From NCBI GenBank assembly GCA_013396915.1, contig VWZL01002016.1, forward strand, positions 732,846-796,845: a stretch of 64,000 nucleotides of DNA. The letters are read 5' to 3'. This document shows, one piece after another, positions 37,613 to 49,388 of the stretch (position 1 is its first letter; each line of letters begins with the position of its first letter). The stretch is from Stercorarius parasiticus (lineage: Eukaryota; Chordata; Aves; Charadriiformes; Stercorariidae). The notes under the pieces are model-generated. The model was not told where the DNA came from. It saw only the letters and a program-made list of their open reading frames with translations, and did no database searches. Position numbers and translations under genes: made by a program.

Positions 37613-40079
37613 CAATTCACCTTTTTAAAGTAGGAACTCAACTCTAAGATATGGCTGAGATCCTGTGGCCAGTGCTGTGCAGAAAGCCAGCATAACCCAG
37701 ATGGTCCTGCCAGCCCCCAAAATTTGCAAAGTATTGCTTTTCTTCTTCAACACACCTTGCTAATTTACCACTATAAATAGTTTTCCTTTATTTTTGTCAC
37801 TGTGAAAAACTGAGCCTCTTTCTCTTTTCTTCTTCCCCTGGGAGAAATCCCTGTTTGGAGCAGTTTACCTCCAGCCCATGGCTGCAGAATGGGACAGTCC
37901 CTGCACAGGAGAGGGACCAACACCGAACACCAGGCAGAGCTGCCTTCCTCACTGTTCCCACTTGTGTGGCTGCAGTCGGCACGTACTGGCTGCGATGATG
38001 AGAAAGGAAAGCCGCTTCCGCATATGCCACAGTGTAAAATGATGATGAGAGAGGAAACACCAGAGACAGAGGAAATGGGTAAAGACAGTTTGACTTGCAC
38101 AAGCCTGCAGATAGGCAAGTACAACTGGGAAAACAAATAAGCTGTCAGGGAAAATATCAAACAAACAGAGAAAAAACACCCAGGAAAGAGAGAACGTGAT
38201 CTAGGTTTTGTAGGCAGGGAGTTTTCTCCTGCAGTATTATTTCAAGGAAAGGTTAATCAAGAAAACAGGGAGGGTTGGGATTTTTTTAAAGCCACTGGCT
38301 ACATCTGTATCAATAAACTAAACAGTGCCAAAGCCCACTCTCTGGCCCTGAAGCTGGAGGCACAGTCTGGCCACGTCCCTAACTATTAATCTCTCCTAAA
38401 CTCCAAACCGGAGTGGCAATGAGTAGGCTGCCTATTGGGAACAGGCCATGTGTCAGCCTTGACCAGGAACTCCTTGGGATAATTGCTAATTGGCATGGCT
38501 AAACTATGCCAGGGACCTTTCAGAAAGTTAAAAACGTTCATGACTGAGTGCATGTTCACAGATCTCAGCACATTTTATTATCATAGATACAGCCATGGAT
38601 GCCAGCGTATTTGGCACTCCCCCTAAATGCCATCCTCTAGAGCATTTGATGGTGGGATGCAAAGATAGAAGTTGAATTGTGAAAACTATAATGCAAAGAT
38701 ATTGGGGACATTAGAGACAGTAAAACCTCTCTCTGTGTGATCCCATATCCTGTCTTGAAGAGTGGGCAAGGACCAGAGCTTTCATGAGAATTTGGACAAG
38801 CATATTACAGAATGGGTGCCCCATTCTGAACGAGTTAATTTACAAATCAGTTTTTGAAAGAGTAGTTCAGATCATCTCTTCTCTAAATGAGATGCTAAAA
38901 TACAAAGCTTATTGTGTAATTATCAGCCCATCATATTTTTGTCATTATTTTGTCCATTCACTCACACTGGCTGGGTCACTTGGAGCATCCTATGATTCTC
39001 TTTGATGTGAGGTAATACAACTGACTTTTTTTGCCATTAATCTGTTTGCTGCTTTTTTTCACCTATATGAGACAATAAGACAGAAAGCAAAGACTTGTCA
39101 AGAAGCTAAGCTGGTGGGTAATCTAGGACCTGGTTGTCACTTTTACTTGAATTTTTATATAACATCATATTTGTCCTGAGTGAGAGAAGTGACCTTAGAT
39201 TATATCCAGCTGTGTTGGTTTTGTTGTTGAACTTGCAAGCACCACGGGGAAATAAACCACAAAGTGTACCTGCCAGCAGTGTATTTAAAATGGTCTTTTG
39301 AGGATGATGACTCTTACAAACTAACTAGGCTGCACACTGGAAGCAGGGTGGGAAATGCTTTACCCATAGTAATGCTTGTGTTACCGCTTGACAATGCCAG
39401 ACCAAAGCTGCCTGAAGGACTTCCGCCTTTGCTACAGGGACAAATCAGAAGGCATTTTAAAACCTAAATTCCACTGATTAGCCCCATTGATGCCTGTGGC
39501 AGTTATTCCTGATTTTCACAACTGAAAGTAGGAGTCAACTCTGCCGTGGTTTACAGGTTGAATTGATCTTAAACTAAGGGACTGATCAAAAGTTGTCAGA
39601 CAGCCAGGCTGAAAAGGAACATGCCTCCTTCTCACCCAGGTCCTCTCGTTGAACATCTGCTTTCCAAGTTACTTCTTTTTACAGTGAGTACAGTTCTTTC
39701 TACACCCCTGCAAGTAAGGCTATACTACTGCTTTAAACAGCAGCTAGGGTTAGTTTGGTTAAGCCAAACTTGATGTAGATGACTTGGACAACAGGTGGAA
39801 TTGCAGGAGAGTGGGGAAATAGAGATTTTCTTGCACACAGAGGTGGAACCTAGTCTCTAGAGCACTTGCAGGAAAGCAAAATAACATCACTAATTTTAAT
39901 GCCGCTTTACTCCGGTGCATTAGAAAACAGTGTCTGGCCTCGCTGACCTTTTTCTTTTTCAATCAGGATGGGTGCAAGCTCCTTCCTTAAAAGAATATAA
40001 TGACCCCTGAGGTCAGTTTTGTTATTTTGGGTAGAGTTCCTTCTTTCAAGAGGGCTTCTGTATAACACACGAAACAATT

Positions 40080-40640
40080 TCCAGACCCTTATCAGAGCGC
40101 CAGCCAAGGAGCGTCTAGTGCACTATCTGCATCTTCTGAAAGAAACAATGAGAACCCGAAGGCAGACAGCGAGGCGAGCGCCGGTACACCCTCCCCGGAG
40201 AATGGCAGCAGGGGCGGGAAGGAGGGGCAATCATCGCCCTGTTGGGAACATAATAGCCCCCGGGTTGGCCACTGCAAACAGGAAGGGTGTGGACAGGATC
40301 TGAGTGCAGCTGCTGCTCTGCTAACAGCATCTGTTCCCACCGGCTTTGATCTGCGGGCATGTGGCATTCTGTGCCATGAGATAAACATGCTCTTGGAGTG
40401 GGGTTTGTTTGCCTTGCACATATCTCCCTAATGAGCTGTGTGCCCAGGCAGCCATAGGCTCCAAATCCAGGAGCAACAAGACCAAGCCTTTCTGGGAGGG
40501 TTGCAGCAGGTCCTTGCAACCTTTTCACAAGTCTGGGAAAGATGACATCAGGCGCGGATTGCTCGCCAGCCCCAGATTTCTCACAGACCGGCATAATCAC
40601 AGTCCTCGCTATCACTTATGCAAAGCTGGCTAGACTCCTC
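40080..40640. promoter_or_regulatory. Candidate conserved or regulatory block (CpG-retaining)
   Basis: CpGs are retained in clusters (for example 40168-40215 and 40548-40610) in repeat-free sequence. Both strands have overlapping open frames of 94 to 166 codons, as expected from stop-poor GC-rich DNA rather than from a gene. Visible motifs include GATAA near 40379, CTAATGAG near 40428 and an octamer-like TATGCAAA at 40617-40624. Regulatory function is inferred from composition alone. Confidence 0.25.
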
Positions 40641-40870
40641 CTCTCGTGCTTGCCTCTGTGGTTGAATCCCTCGGAGCAGGGCACCCAATTTAACATAATT
40701 AACTCTCACGAAGAAAATTATTCTAGTTGGCTTCTTGGCATGGCTCAAGCACTTTGTACGCCCTAGCTGGAGCCCTTAGGTTTGGAAACGAGCAGGGGAT
40801 TCCAAGTTCCCAATTAACAGAGGCCAGAAACACTGCCTTGCTGGGAATAGACTTGGAGTTCTGCCTGCGG

Positions 40871-40910
40871 GCCCAATCCAACTCCCACTGAAGCCAACGG
40901 GAGGCTGTTC
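40871..40910. repeat. Palindromic sauropsid-type repeat relic
   Basis: The run gcccaatccaactcccactg followed by aagccaacgggaggctgttc matches the pattern of the 'gatccaa...cccaTTGAAGTCAATGGgag' interspersed repeat with several substitutions. Only one arm is clear. Confidence 0.4.
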
Positions 40911-42277
40911 AGAAACTTCAAGGGGTGTTTGTGAGCCCCCTGGCAGATGAGGAGGGAAACTGAGTGAGTGTCACAGTCTGGGCTGTTTTAGAAGCCTCCA
41001 AGATCTCTCACCTTCCCAATAGTCCAAAGGCTCACACTGAGGAGAAGGGAGGGCAGCTGAAGGTAGCCGCTTCATTCCCATTTTTAGAGATCAGACATAC
41101 CATTGCACAGGGGGATGATTGCATTTGCAGATGACATTTTAGAAATGTTGGAGTCCTCCCGCATGTTCTACTTCACTGGGAGTAAACCTGAGGCAGTGGC
41201 AAACTACCTGCAGATATTTTGCTGGAAGAAACAACAGGGAAAAAAGTAAGCAGGTCAATGTTCATTGAGAAATCACTCTGCTCAGCTGCAACGTTATCTG
41301 TAGCCAAAGGACTGTGGGTCCTGCCTGTCCTCTTTAGCAGCTCACCTCAACCTATGAACTCTCTTGGAAGTCCCTGCGGAGAGTAATCGGGTGCAGAAAT
41401 CCATCTGCGATTGTCTTCTTCCTCCAGTCAACAAGCGGTGATATACACGTTGTGAGGATATTGTACGTGAGCTGGAGAACACGCAACCTGCTGTGAAAAT
41501 GCTGGAAGCTGTGGGCAAATGCTGGTAGATGGGGACCTTTATGCTCCTTGTACTGATATCTAAGGCAACCATGTCAGACTACGTCGTGATAATGTCAAGG
41601 TTAGATGCACTCCTGGGAGTAATTGCCAAACTCAGCTGTGTACAGAAGTGTTTGCTGAAAGCTTGGTCGGGTTGAGAAGAAAGACTTTTCAGATGTAAAA
41701 AATGAGTTATGTGGACACTGAGGGCCTTGACTATGTTGCCTTTTGCAAATCATTTGTATCTCTGGGACTTTTAATGAGATTTTCATTAAGGAGAACAAAC
41801 CAGCAAAAATCTACTCTAATTTGCAGCTGCCCAAACCCATTTGGCCAAATCTACTCAGCCAATTATGTGGTGGATGCTTGTTTGTAAGCTACAATAGGCC
41901 AAGTCCTCCAGTTGCTACCTTTGATCAACTATATAACAGTTTGCCAGAGTTAAAAATGAATTAGGACCTTAGGATATGGCTCAATATAATTAAAACTCTG
42001 CAATTATTTGGTGGGGTGTGGCCACTAATAACGAAATAGATCATACCCTGTCCGTGTTCACAAGTCTGTGGTTCTCTCCAGTGAAAAGCTGCAGGCGAAT
42101 AATTGTTTCTGTCTGCATCAAGGATTATGCTTTTATTTTTTTGACTATGGACTTCAAGCTTTCCTTCAAGTCTCTGTCAGTTGTTTTGTGAACTCTAATA
42201 CTGCCGTGGCGTATTGACTTTGCCTCTTCACTGACAGTCATTATGGCTATTCCAAAATACTCTCCTTACATTGGACT

Positions 42278-42315
42278 TTACTCACATTCATTGAAGTTAA
42301 GGGAAAGACACCTTC
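42278..42315. repeat. Palindromic sauropsid-type repeat relic
   Basis: The core ttactcacattcattgaagt, continuing with taagggaaagacacc, fits the GAAGTtAATGGaaagactcc arm of the same repeat type. It is short and degenerate. Confidence 0.35.
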
Positions 42316-42580
42316 TTTTGTCGTTATGAAAGAAATTTAACATAAAAGACACAGGACTATCAGGATCCAAATCACTGTGTTAATCAACTTCTTGCAAACA
42401 CCAAGTGTAGCCACTCCGCCGTGGGCAGCTATGGTGGCACAGGGGGGCACCCACAGGGCTCAGACAAAAGCTCCACAGCACGTTTCCCTTCAGCTTCAAA
42501 GAGCTTTGGATCCAGCCCTGCAGGCACTTATTTCAGAAATACAAGATTGTGGGAAAGGGAAGAAAAAGCATTGAAATAAC

Positions 42581-42602
42581 TTTTTGTTTTGTTTTGTTTT
42601 GT
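42581..42602 (+). repeat. (TTTTG)n microsatellite
   Basis: Three to four TTTTG units in tandem, followed by a T-rich stretch. Confidence 0.7.
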
Positions 42603-44085
42603 CATTTTTTAAAGTTCCTTTCATCTCCGACCAGCCTAGTGCACTTTCAAAAGATTATTCCTACAATATGTGGACTGAAGTCAATATCAATAATTTTGCA
42701 ATAACCATATTTCTCTGATTTACAGCCACAGTATTAAAAATATATATATCTGTTAGATAAGCATTTAGAAAAAATTAAGTTAGATATGATATTTATGTCA
42801 TATAAAAGTTTATAGCAAAAATCTCAGCAAAAACACTGCCTAAAGTAACTGCAGATATAAAAATCTCTGGGTTTTTAAAGAGCGGTTAGAGTTCATATAT
42901 TATGATCACAGCAGAAGGCTAATTTCTAAAACTATCTAGTGGTGGAAAGTGGCTGGCTCCCCTACACCAAAGAGGAGAGAGCAAAGGTCGAGCTGCTGCT
43001 TGTTAACTAAACATACTCCATCATGTGCAGTGGCTGACTTGCTCCTTCTTCTGTTGTATGAACTCACATGAGCCCCTTTCCTTCCAGGCCTTCGTGTCCT
43101 ACCTCTCTCTTCCACCAGTACTGGGATCATCCCTTGCCTGGTGTTTAGCCCTCTGACCCGTGTCATTTCTCCAGGATCCAGCCAGGGGGTTATTTACATT
43201 GCTCTCCTGCTAAGATTTGTATGATAGCAGGGGAAGATGGGAACAAGGAATCTCCCTGAGAAACATCAGAAGTACAAGACGGTCTCCTGTCAGGCACTGT
43301 AGCTGGGAAAGGACAGGGAACAGCGTTCAGTTCCAGCTTTGAAAACTCCATTTTTTCTCCAGTATTTTGGCACACGGGGAACAATGTATTTGGGGAAGCT
43401 TAATTGGACCCAGGATATTTTAGACTTTAACAGGAATAAACATAAGCTCCTGCACACATTTAACCCAGTGCACGGAGATACTCAGGTCTCAGAAAAATAT
43501 TAATTTATTTCATATTTCCAGAGGCATGCCATTTATTTGGCTTCTTTTGACTTATTAAGTATTTGAGGAAACTTCATTTTGTGCAGGAAATAGCTATAAT
43601 CACCAGCAAATATTACTTTAATAACTAAGATACTGGGAGCCATTTTTGGTTGGCACTAAAACCCACACACAGTAAAACCCTGTGATAAAATAGTCTGTTT
43701 TCTTATCTGGAGTTGAAAGTCAGGACAAATCTGACTGATTAAGAAAATCTTCAAGCGAGATACCATACATCCTTTCTAAAATTGAACTCTGGCTGAAGAT
43801 TCATTCTGTTAGATGCACTCAAAATGCAAATATTGACAGCAAAAAATAAAGTCCATCGAATATTTCGGTTTTGAAATTAATACAGTCACTATCATATCTG
43901 ACAGGTAAAAGAATATAAAGCACAACTTGAAAAACAAATTTGTGAATCTGGACAAGAAGTTTATTGAAAATTGATTTTCATTTTGTAACTTAAATACCAG
44001 TGAAATATTTTTGACATTTTTGGTCTTCCAGCCTGAGGAGAGTTCGTGTGAAAATACACATGCATGTGCAGGTTAGGGCAGCCAC

Positions 44086-44125
44086 TGACCCTACTTCCAC
44101 TGAAACAAATGGAAAGTCTCCCATC
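44086..44125. repeat. Palindromic sauropsid-type repeat relic
   Basis: The run ctacttccactgaaacaaat followed by ggaaagtctcccat follows the consensus shape ccCACTGAAgtcAATGGaaagactcccat with few changes. Confidence 0.4.
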
Positions 44126-45482
44126 ATTGCGGTATTAAACTTTAAATAGGATAATGGAAATATTATGGAAAACCCTCAAGCCCTTTGCGAACAGCAGTGT
44201 TGATGGGTTTGTTTCTCACCCATCCCCGCTGCCTGTGGGACACATGACCCTCAGTCTCCCTACCCAGACAGTCAGACACACAGTAAAAAGTAACGCTGGT
44301 CCTGGGAATCGTAAGGGGGGAAAAGGACACGTCCATAAACAGGGACAAACATCTTTCTCTAAGCAAAGCTGTCAGATCCATTTAAGCAAAGACCTGCTCA
44401 ATCTTTTCCTCTGGGGCCACTTTTTCCTGTCTGGGAACGTCTGTGGCACTGCCTGTCTGTTCCCGAGCGGCCATCCCTGAGAGGTTTAGATAAGGCAAGA
44501 AATCGCACTCAACAGTCTTATGATCCCAGGCTCCAAGACAGAATGGGCAGGCTGTACTTTTGCTACCACTCTTTCAGAGGGAAAAGAAAAAACAAGCCAA
44601 AAACCAAGCACGTATCAGCCGAACAAAGGTTATATTGTCTGCTGGGAAACACTGATCCTTAGCAATTGTCCTCATTTGTATTTGCGTAACAGAAGTGCTT
44701 TTAGGTGGTCCAACTCGAGTATTAGTATGGGGGTGGCAGTTACAAGCTTTAGCTATGTAGCTGACTCTAGAATAAATTAGACAAGGCAGAGGAAAAAAAT
44801 GTTTTACTACCTGCGTCAACATTAAGCTGTAAATACCTTGGAGTGAAGCTTGTGTCCTGTATTAGAATACAGGGCAGAACACAGTGACTGCAGATTGCAA
44901 ATATAATTAGTAATATCCTCTGGAGCTTAGAATTTGGTGTTTTAAGCAGGGAGAAAAAATAAATCAACAATCCCTGACTACATATACAGTGATATTCATC
45001 AACCATTTACATATGCAATGATACTAATAATTGAACAAATGTAAATATCCCTTATGCCTGAGCACCTGCCTTCTAATGTACCTGAGATGTAGGTAGGAGT
45101 TGCAGGTGCCTTTTGTAGGCAGTAAAATGGCCAGAGCCTCCTGTGTACCAAATGGCTGCGTACGAGGAGCTGAAGGCAGCAGCTTGAACTCGCCACATCT
45201 TTTAGAGTTTAGAAGGATGCCATATCACTCGGTCCAAACCACCTTTGACATGAAGAGACACTTCATGGATCAAATACAATCATTATTTATTATTTGCACT
45301 GGGAAGGGGCCCAGAAAACTTAATCACCTATAGTGTCTCGTATATAGCCCCTATAAAATAGTTGTAATGAGAAAACAGCCCATGCTCCACAGACCTTTAA
45401 AGACAGGATTCTGCTTTCTGGTTTTAGAATACGTAGCAGCTGTTGATAAAGGAGCAGAGCACAAAGATGCTGATGTACGGAA

Positions 45483-45620
45483 TTATGGGCCATGCCTTTA
45501 GCTGGTGTATATTGGCACAGCTCCAGGGACATCACATTATGTGCCATGCCTTCAACTGGTATATACTGGCACAGCTCCAGTGACTTCACAGAGTGATGCT
45601 AATTTACACCAAACTTATCT
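45483..45620. repeat. Tandemly duplicated (54-bp) palindromic repeat relic
   Basis: Two copies of a 54-bp unit lie head to tail at 45483-45536 and 45537-45590, with about 47 of 54 positions identical by hand count. Each contains ggcacagctccag. After the second copy, agagtgatgctaatttacac continues the other arm expected for a palindromic repeat of the type 'gtgtAAATtggcatAGCTCCAttgacttcaaTGGAGCTatgccAATTTacac'. The duplication therefore lies within one arm of an old interspersed repeat. It encodes nothing recognisable. Confidence 0.65.
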
Positions 45621-45780
45621 GGCTTTATATCCATAATTATTGCCAGAAACAATACACAGTTATAAAGGAGAATTATTGTTTGAAAGCTTGAATAAGAGGC
45701 AGACAAGATGCTTTCTGTCTCCCAAGAGAAGATGCATGCTGGTTTTTCCTTTTTCATCATTCAGGAAAATTGCCAAATAA

Positions 45781-45822
45781 GGGCTCAGGCCAGCACAGGC
45801 TGAAGTCAGTAGAAAGTTTCCT
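45781..45822. repeat. Palindromic sauropsid-type repeat relic
   Basis: The run gggctcaggccagcacaggc followed by tgaagtcagtagaaagtttc resembles the ctgatccaa...GAAGTCAGTGGaaagactcc arm of the same repeat type. It lies about 160 bases from the duplicated copy and could be part of one larger old insertion. Confidence 0.4.
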
Positions 45823-47849
45823 TATAATACCCTGGGATTTTTGCTCTTGGATCTGATACTGTTTCAGTAGTGGAATGTGTTTGGCTTGGTGTAGGTTCAG
45901 ATCAACACAATATTTTTGATAGATATCTAAAATAACATTGGGAACATCTATCAGAGGCAGTTAATTTTTTCTCTTTGGATGAGATCACACTGGACATTAA
46001 ATCAAAACCCAAGTCTAAGCCCTACTTGTCCTTGTCTTTAAGCTCTAAAACCCCTAACTTTAATGTGAGATGCTCCTGGAAGGGGGTTGTCTCACCTCCA
46101 AGGTGTGGTGTGAATGGGAGGAAAGCCGGAGGTGTGAGGGATGTTTGTGAAGCCACGTGAGCCCAGGGGCACAAGGAGCTCAGGCTGGGAGTTAGGACTT
46201 CCTTTCCTTCACGTGTCTTCTTTTCAGGAGCAGCAGGACGATCACCAGCACCTCAGGGGGAGGCTTTCAAGACAGGGTTTTCAGCCTAGAGTCCTCGGAA
46301 ATATGTTGGGTAGACTCGCCTGTGCTGCAAGTACTGGATCTGTTGGCACGAAGAATCAGTGTCATATGCAAATAAATTTATGTGTGCTCTTGCGGGAAGC
46401 TGGGACCAGTACCAGTGGACAGGTATGATGTGTTTCTGGCTATGCTTTAACAGCCTTCACCAGGACTGACAGGTTTCGTGCCCAGGTGAGCTGTTGTAAA
46501 ATGGAGCTTTCTTTATGGAAGAGGTGGTCATGATGCCAAGAAGAGCACTGGGACAAACTTTGCTTAGGATGTCCTTTCCCATCCTCTGTATTACTCTGGT
46601 GCTGATACAAAGTGATAAAGATGAGCGTAGCTTCATTCATGTAATATCCCACCAGAATGAGACAGAGTACCTTAGCTAGCTGGAGATGGCAAAAAGCATT
46701 ATTCTTGAATTCTGCTATGTTACCAGTTTGGAGCAGTTAGAAGAGTGAGAAAGTTCTTAATGATTGACTGAAAATACTTGCTATTCTGTAAAATACAAAG
46801 GATTTGTACTTGTACTATTTGCACTGCTAATAAAAGCTGACTTTACAGTTTTTCAGTGGAAGAAAGGGTGACACCTAATCTTTTCATTGCATGCAACTGA
46901 ATCAGAAGTTCAAATTTCCTCTGAATCATGAACTGCTTAGTGGAGCTGAGCAATGCACATAGCTGACCACTACTTAACAGGCCAAATTTCCAAGTTAACT
47001 TAGTCTAACATTGCTGTTGTGGCTTCATGTAAATCAACAGCGGATTGTGCTTCATTATTCTACCTTTGGCCAAAAACCCAGTGTTGCTTGGTTCTCAGAC
47101 TTGTTCACTGAGACTACAGTCTGAAATCACCATCAGTATGGAAGTGAGCAATACTGTCTGATTAGAAAAAAAAAAAAGCCTACTCAGGTTAACCAAAATC
47201 TGTGATGAATTACTGTTTGTTTTGTCAGCTTGGTTCAGTATGAATCCTCCCACTCCAATTCTAAAATGTCCATCTGATTTATTCAGTTATCTCCAATCTG
47301 GATTCATGTTTCAGACTGATCAAACCGTCTTCAAAATTTTTTGAAGGAAAGATCTCAATTTCTGTTAAAAATATTATACTCCATCCAAAACAATGCTTTG
47401 AACATGGTTGCTTGCTGGAAATTGATTTTGAAAGCCATTTTAAGCTGATTTTTTTCAGAATGGTCTCAAAAATGTAAAAAAAAAAGAAAGGTTCACAGCT
47501 CTTTGTGGAGAATTTTAGTTGAGCTATAATTAAAGAAAGGAAAAATAGATGTTGATCTGAGAAATCCTGTTTCCTAGTATGGTATGAAATCTGTCCCACT
47601 AAGAGTTTATTACCCAAGTTAGCTTCGTGTCAATGTTTCTCTATTGGAGCTATTCTGTCACTCTCAGATTCTTTTGATAAGTTTCCTGAGATGTATTTAA
47701 TTTCTGACTTGTCTAAGGTCTACAAAATACTCATTACTATCACTACCTTTTCAGAAGCATATCCTGCTTGAATAGCCCAATCTCATACTGTGCTGATCAA
47801 TAAGGTGCTTTTTAAATGATAATACAAAAATGCAATAGTCAATGTAGTA

Positions 47850-48586
47850 ATTTTCGTTCAACAAAGACAAGTGCAAGGCCCTGAACCTGGGATGAAATAA
47901 CCAAATAGTCCAGTACAAGCTAGGATCTGTGGGGCTGGGAAGCAGCTTTGCTGAAAGGGACCTGGTGGTCCTGGCTGCCAACAAGCTGGACACGAGTCAT
48001 CAGTGCGTTGCTGCAACAAAGGCAAATCGGATGCTGGGCTGCATCCGCAGGGGCATTACTAGCGGAGATAGGGGCATGATTATCCGCTCTACTCAGCACT
48101 GGGCAGGCCACACCTGGAATACTGTATCCAGTTCTAGTTCCCACAATTCAAGAAGGGTGTAGACAGACTGAAGAGGGCCCAAAGAAGGGCCACAAACAGG
48201 ATCAGAGGGCTGGAGAACCTGCCATGTGAGGAAACACTGAAGGAGTTGGGCCTTTTCTCCCTGGAGAAGAAAAGGCTCAAGGGGCACCTCATCACAGTAT
48301 TCCAGTCCTTAAAGGGAAGCTACAAATAGGATGGACACTCTCTTTTTGCAGGGGGACAGATAGAAAAGACAAGGGGCAATGGGTACAAGTTGCACCGGCA
48401 GAGGTTTCATCTCAGTGTAAGAACGAAACTTCTACAGGGAGAACAATCAGTCACTGGAACAACCTGCCCAGGGACATGGTAGAGTCCCTAGATCATCTCA
48501 TCTAGTCTCCCTTCCCCATGAAAAGTTGGAACAGATGATCTTTTGAGGTCCCTTTCGACCCGAGCTGTTCTATGAGTCTATGATTT
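47850..48586 (+). mobile_element. CR1 LINE, sense, divergent subfamily, decayed
   Basis: Coding remnants follow CR1 order: a KDKCKALNLG-like start, SSFAERDLVVL, NKLDTSHQCVAATKANRMLG, a RGITS segment, an RAQRRATNRIRGLENL-type stretch, an ELGLFSLEKKRLKG-type stretch and a TRGNGYKLHR-type segment. They end with a SHWNNLPRDMV-type end and a 3' UTR with GAGGTCCCTTTCGACC and TTCTATGAGTCTATGATT. Several frameshifts and stops interrupt it, for example after the ITSGDRG segment and at CTACAAATAG near 48326. The diverged wording relative to the other copies indicates an older or different CR1 subfamily. Confidence 0.9.
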
Positions 48587-49204
48587 TGCCTCAGATTCAA
48601 CTATGTCTAGGTGAAAAGGGACAAATAGCTATTGGGACATTTTCTAGTTTCTAAATACATCTTCACATATAAAAATTCTCTGAAATGCACATTAGCTGTA
48701 TTTGCTTAAACTTACTTTTTGTCTACAATGAAATTATAAGGTTTCATAAGTAGAGAGAAATAAAAGACCACAAATATATCTATATACGTGGCCACTGATG
48801 TTTTGTAGGCTTTTTAGCAATATACCTTCCTGAGTCACAAAAGAGATTCTGACATCACTTCCAGTGTAAAGCAGCTGGAGGATAGTCCCCTTTTCTTTTT
48901 GACTTTGGCTCTGATAGCACAACATTATTGTCATTGAGTGCTAATTAAAGAAAAATAACTTGTGTGAAGATTGTCTTTGATCCATGCTAATGAAAGTCAA
49001 GAGTGAAGAAAGGGCTTCAGAGCTACAGCACAGGTCTCTTATCTAGAGTGAGCTCATAGAGTTATAGAAGCTAGAATCTTAAACTAAATATTGTGTTGAC
49101 TTGGGAGGTTTTCTGCTGACTGGCTACTGTCCAAGTTTACACCCAGGACTGTGATGTTCTCTCTAAAGTGGCTCTGAAGCAGATCAATGATTCTGGATCA
49201 ATAA
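48587..49204. other. Unassigned sequence between two CR1 fragments
   Basis: About 600 bases of AT-rich sequence with no recognisable gene or repeat, separating two sense-oriented CR1 pieces. Confidence 0.4.
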
Positions 49205-49388
49205 CACTGGAACAAGCTGCCCAGAGAAGTTGTGGATGTCCCATCCCTGGAAGTGTTCAAGGCTAGGTTGGATGGGGCTTTGAGCAACTGGTCTAGTGGG
49301 AGGCGTCCCTGCCCATGGCAGGGGGGTTGGAACTAGATGGTCTTTAAGGTTCCTTTCAACCCAAACCGTTCTATGATTCTATGATTCA
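49205..49388 (+). mobile_element. CR1 LINE 3' fragment, sense, very short
   Basis: The element starts inside the HWNKLPREVVDVPSLEVFKA-type C-terminal coding region. One C is missing near the end of the frame (AGCAACTGG instead of AGCAACCTGG), so the normal stop is out of frame. The 3' UTR with AAGGTTCCTTTCAACCCAAA and two TTCTATGA octamers is intact. It is a severely truncated CR1 insertion of about 184 bp. Confidence 0.94.

Larger units (their letters stand above)
37613..47849. other. Unassigned noncoding stretch with old relics
   Basis: About 10.2 kb with no supportable gene. It holds a candidate conserved block (40080-40640) and a loose cluster of old palindromic relics between 40871 and 45822, listed separately. 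It also holds a short (TTTTG)n at 42581-42602 and AT-rich sequence elsewhere. Confidence 0.4.

Noticed and set aside
37035..37613. 192-codon minus-strand frame as a host gene
   Set aside because: It is the C-terminal part of CR1 ORF2 within a 5'-truncated LINE, not a host protein.
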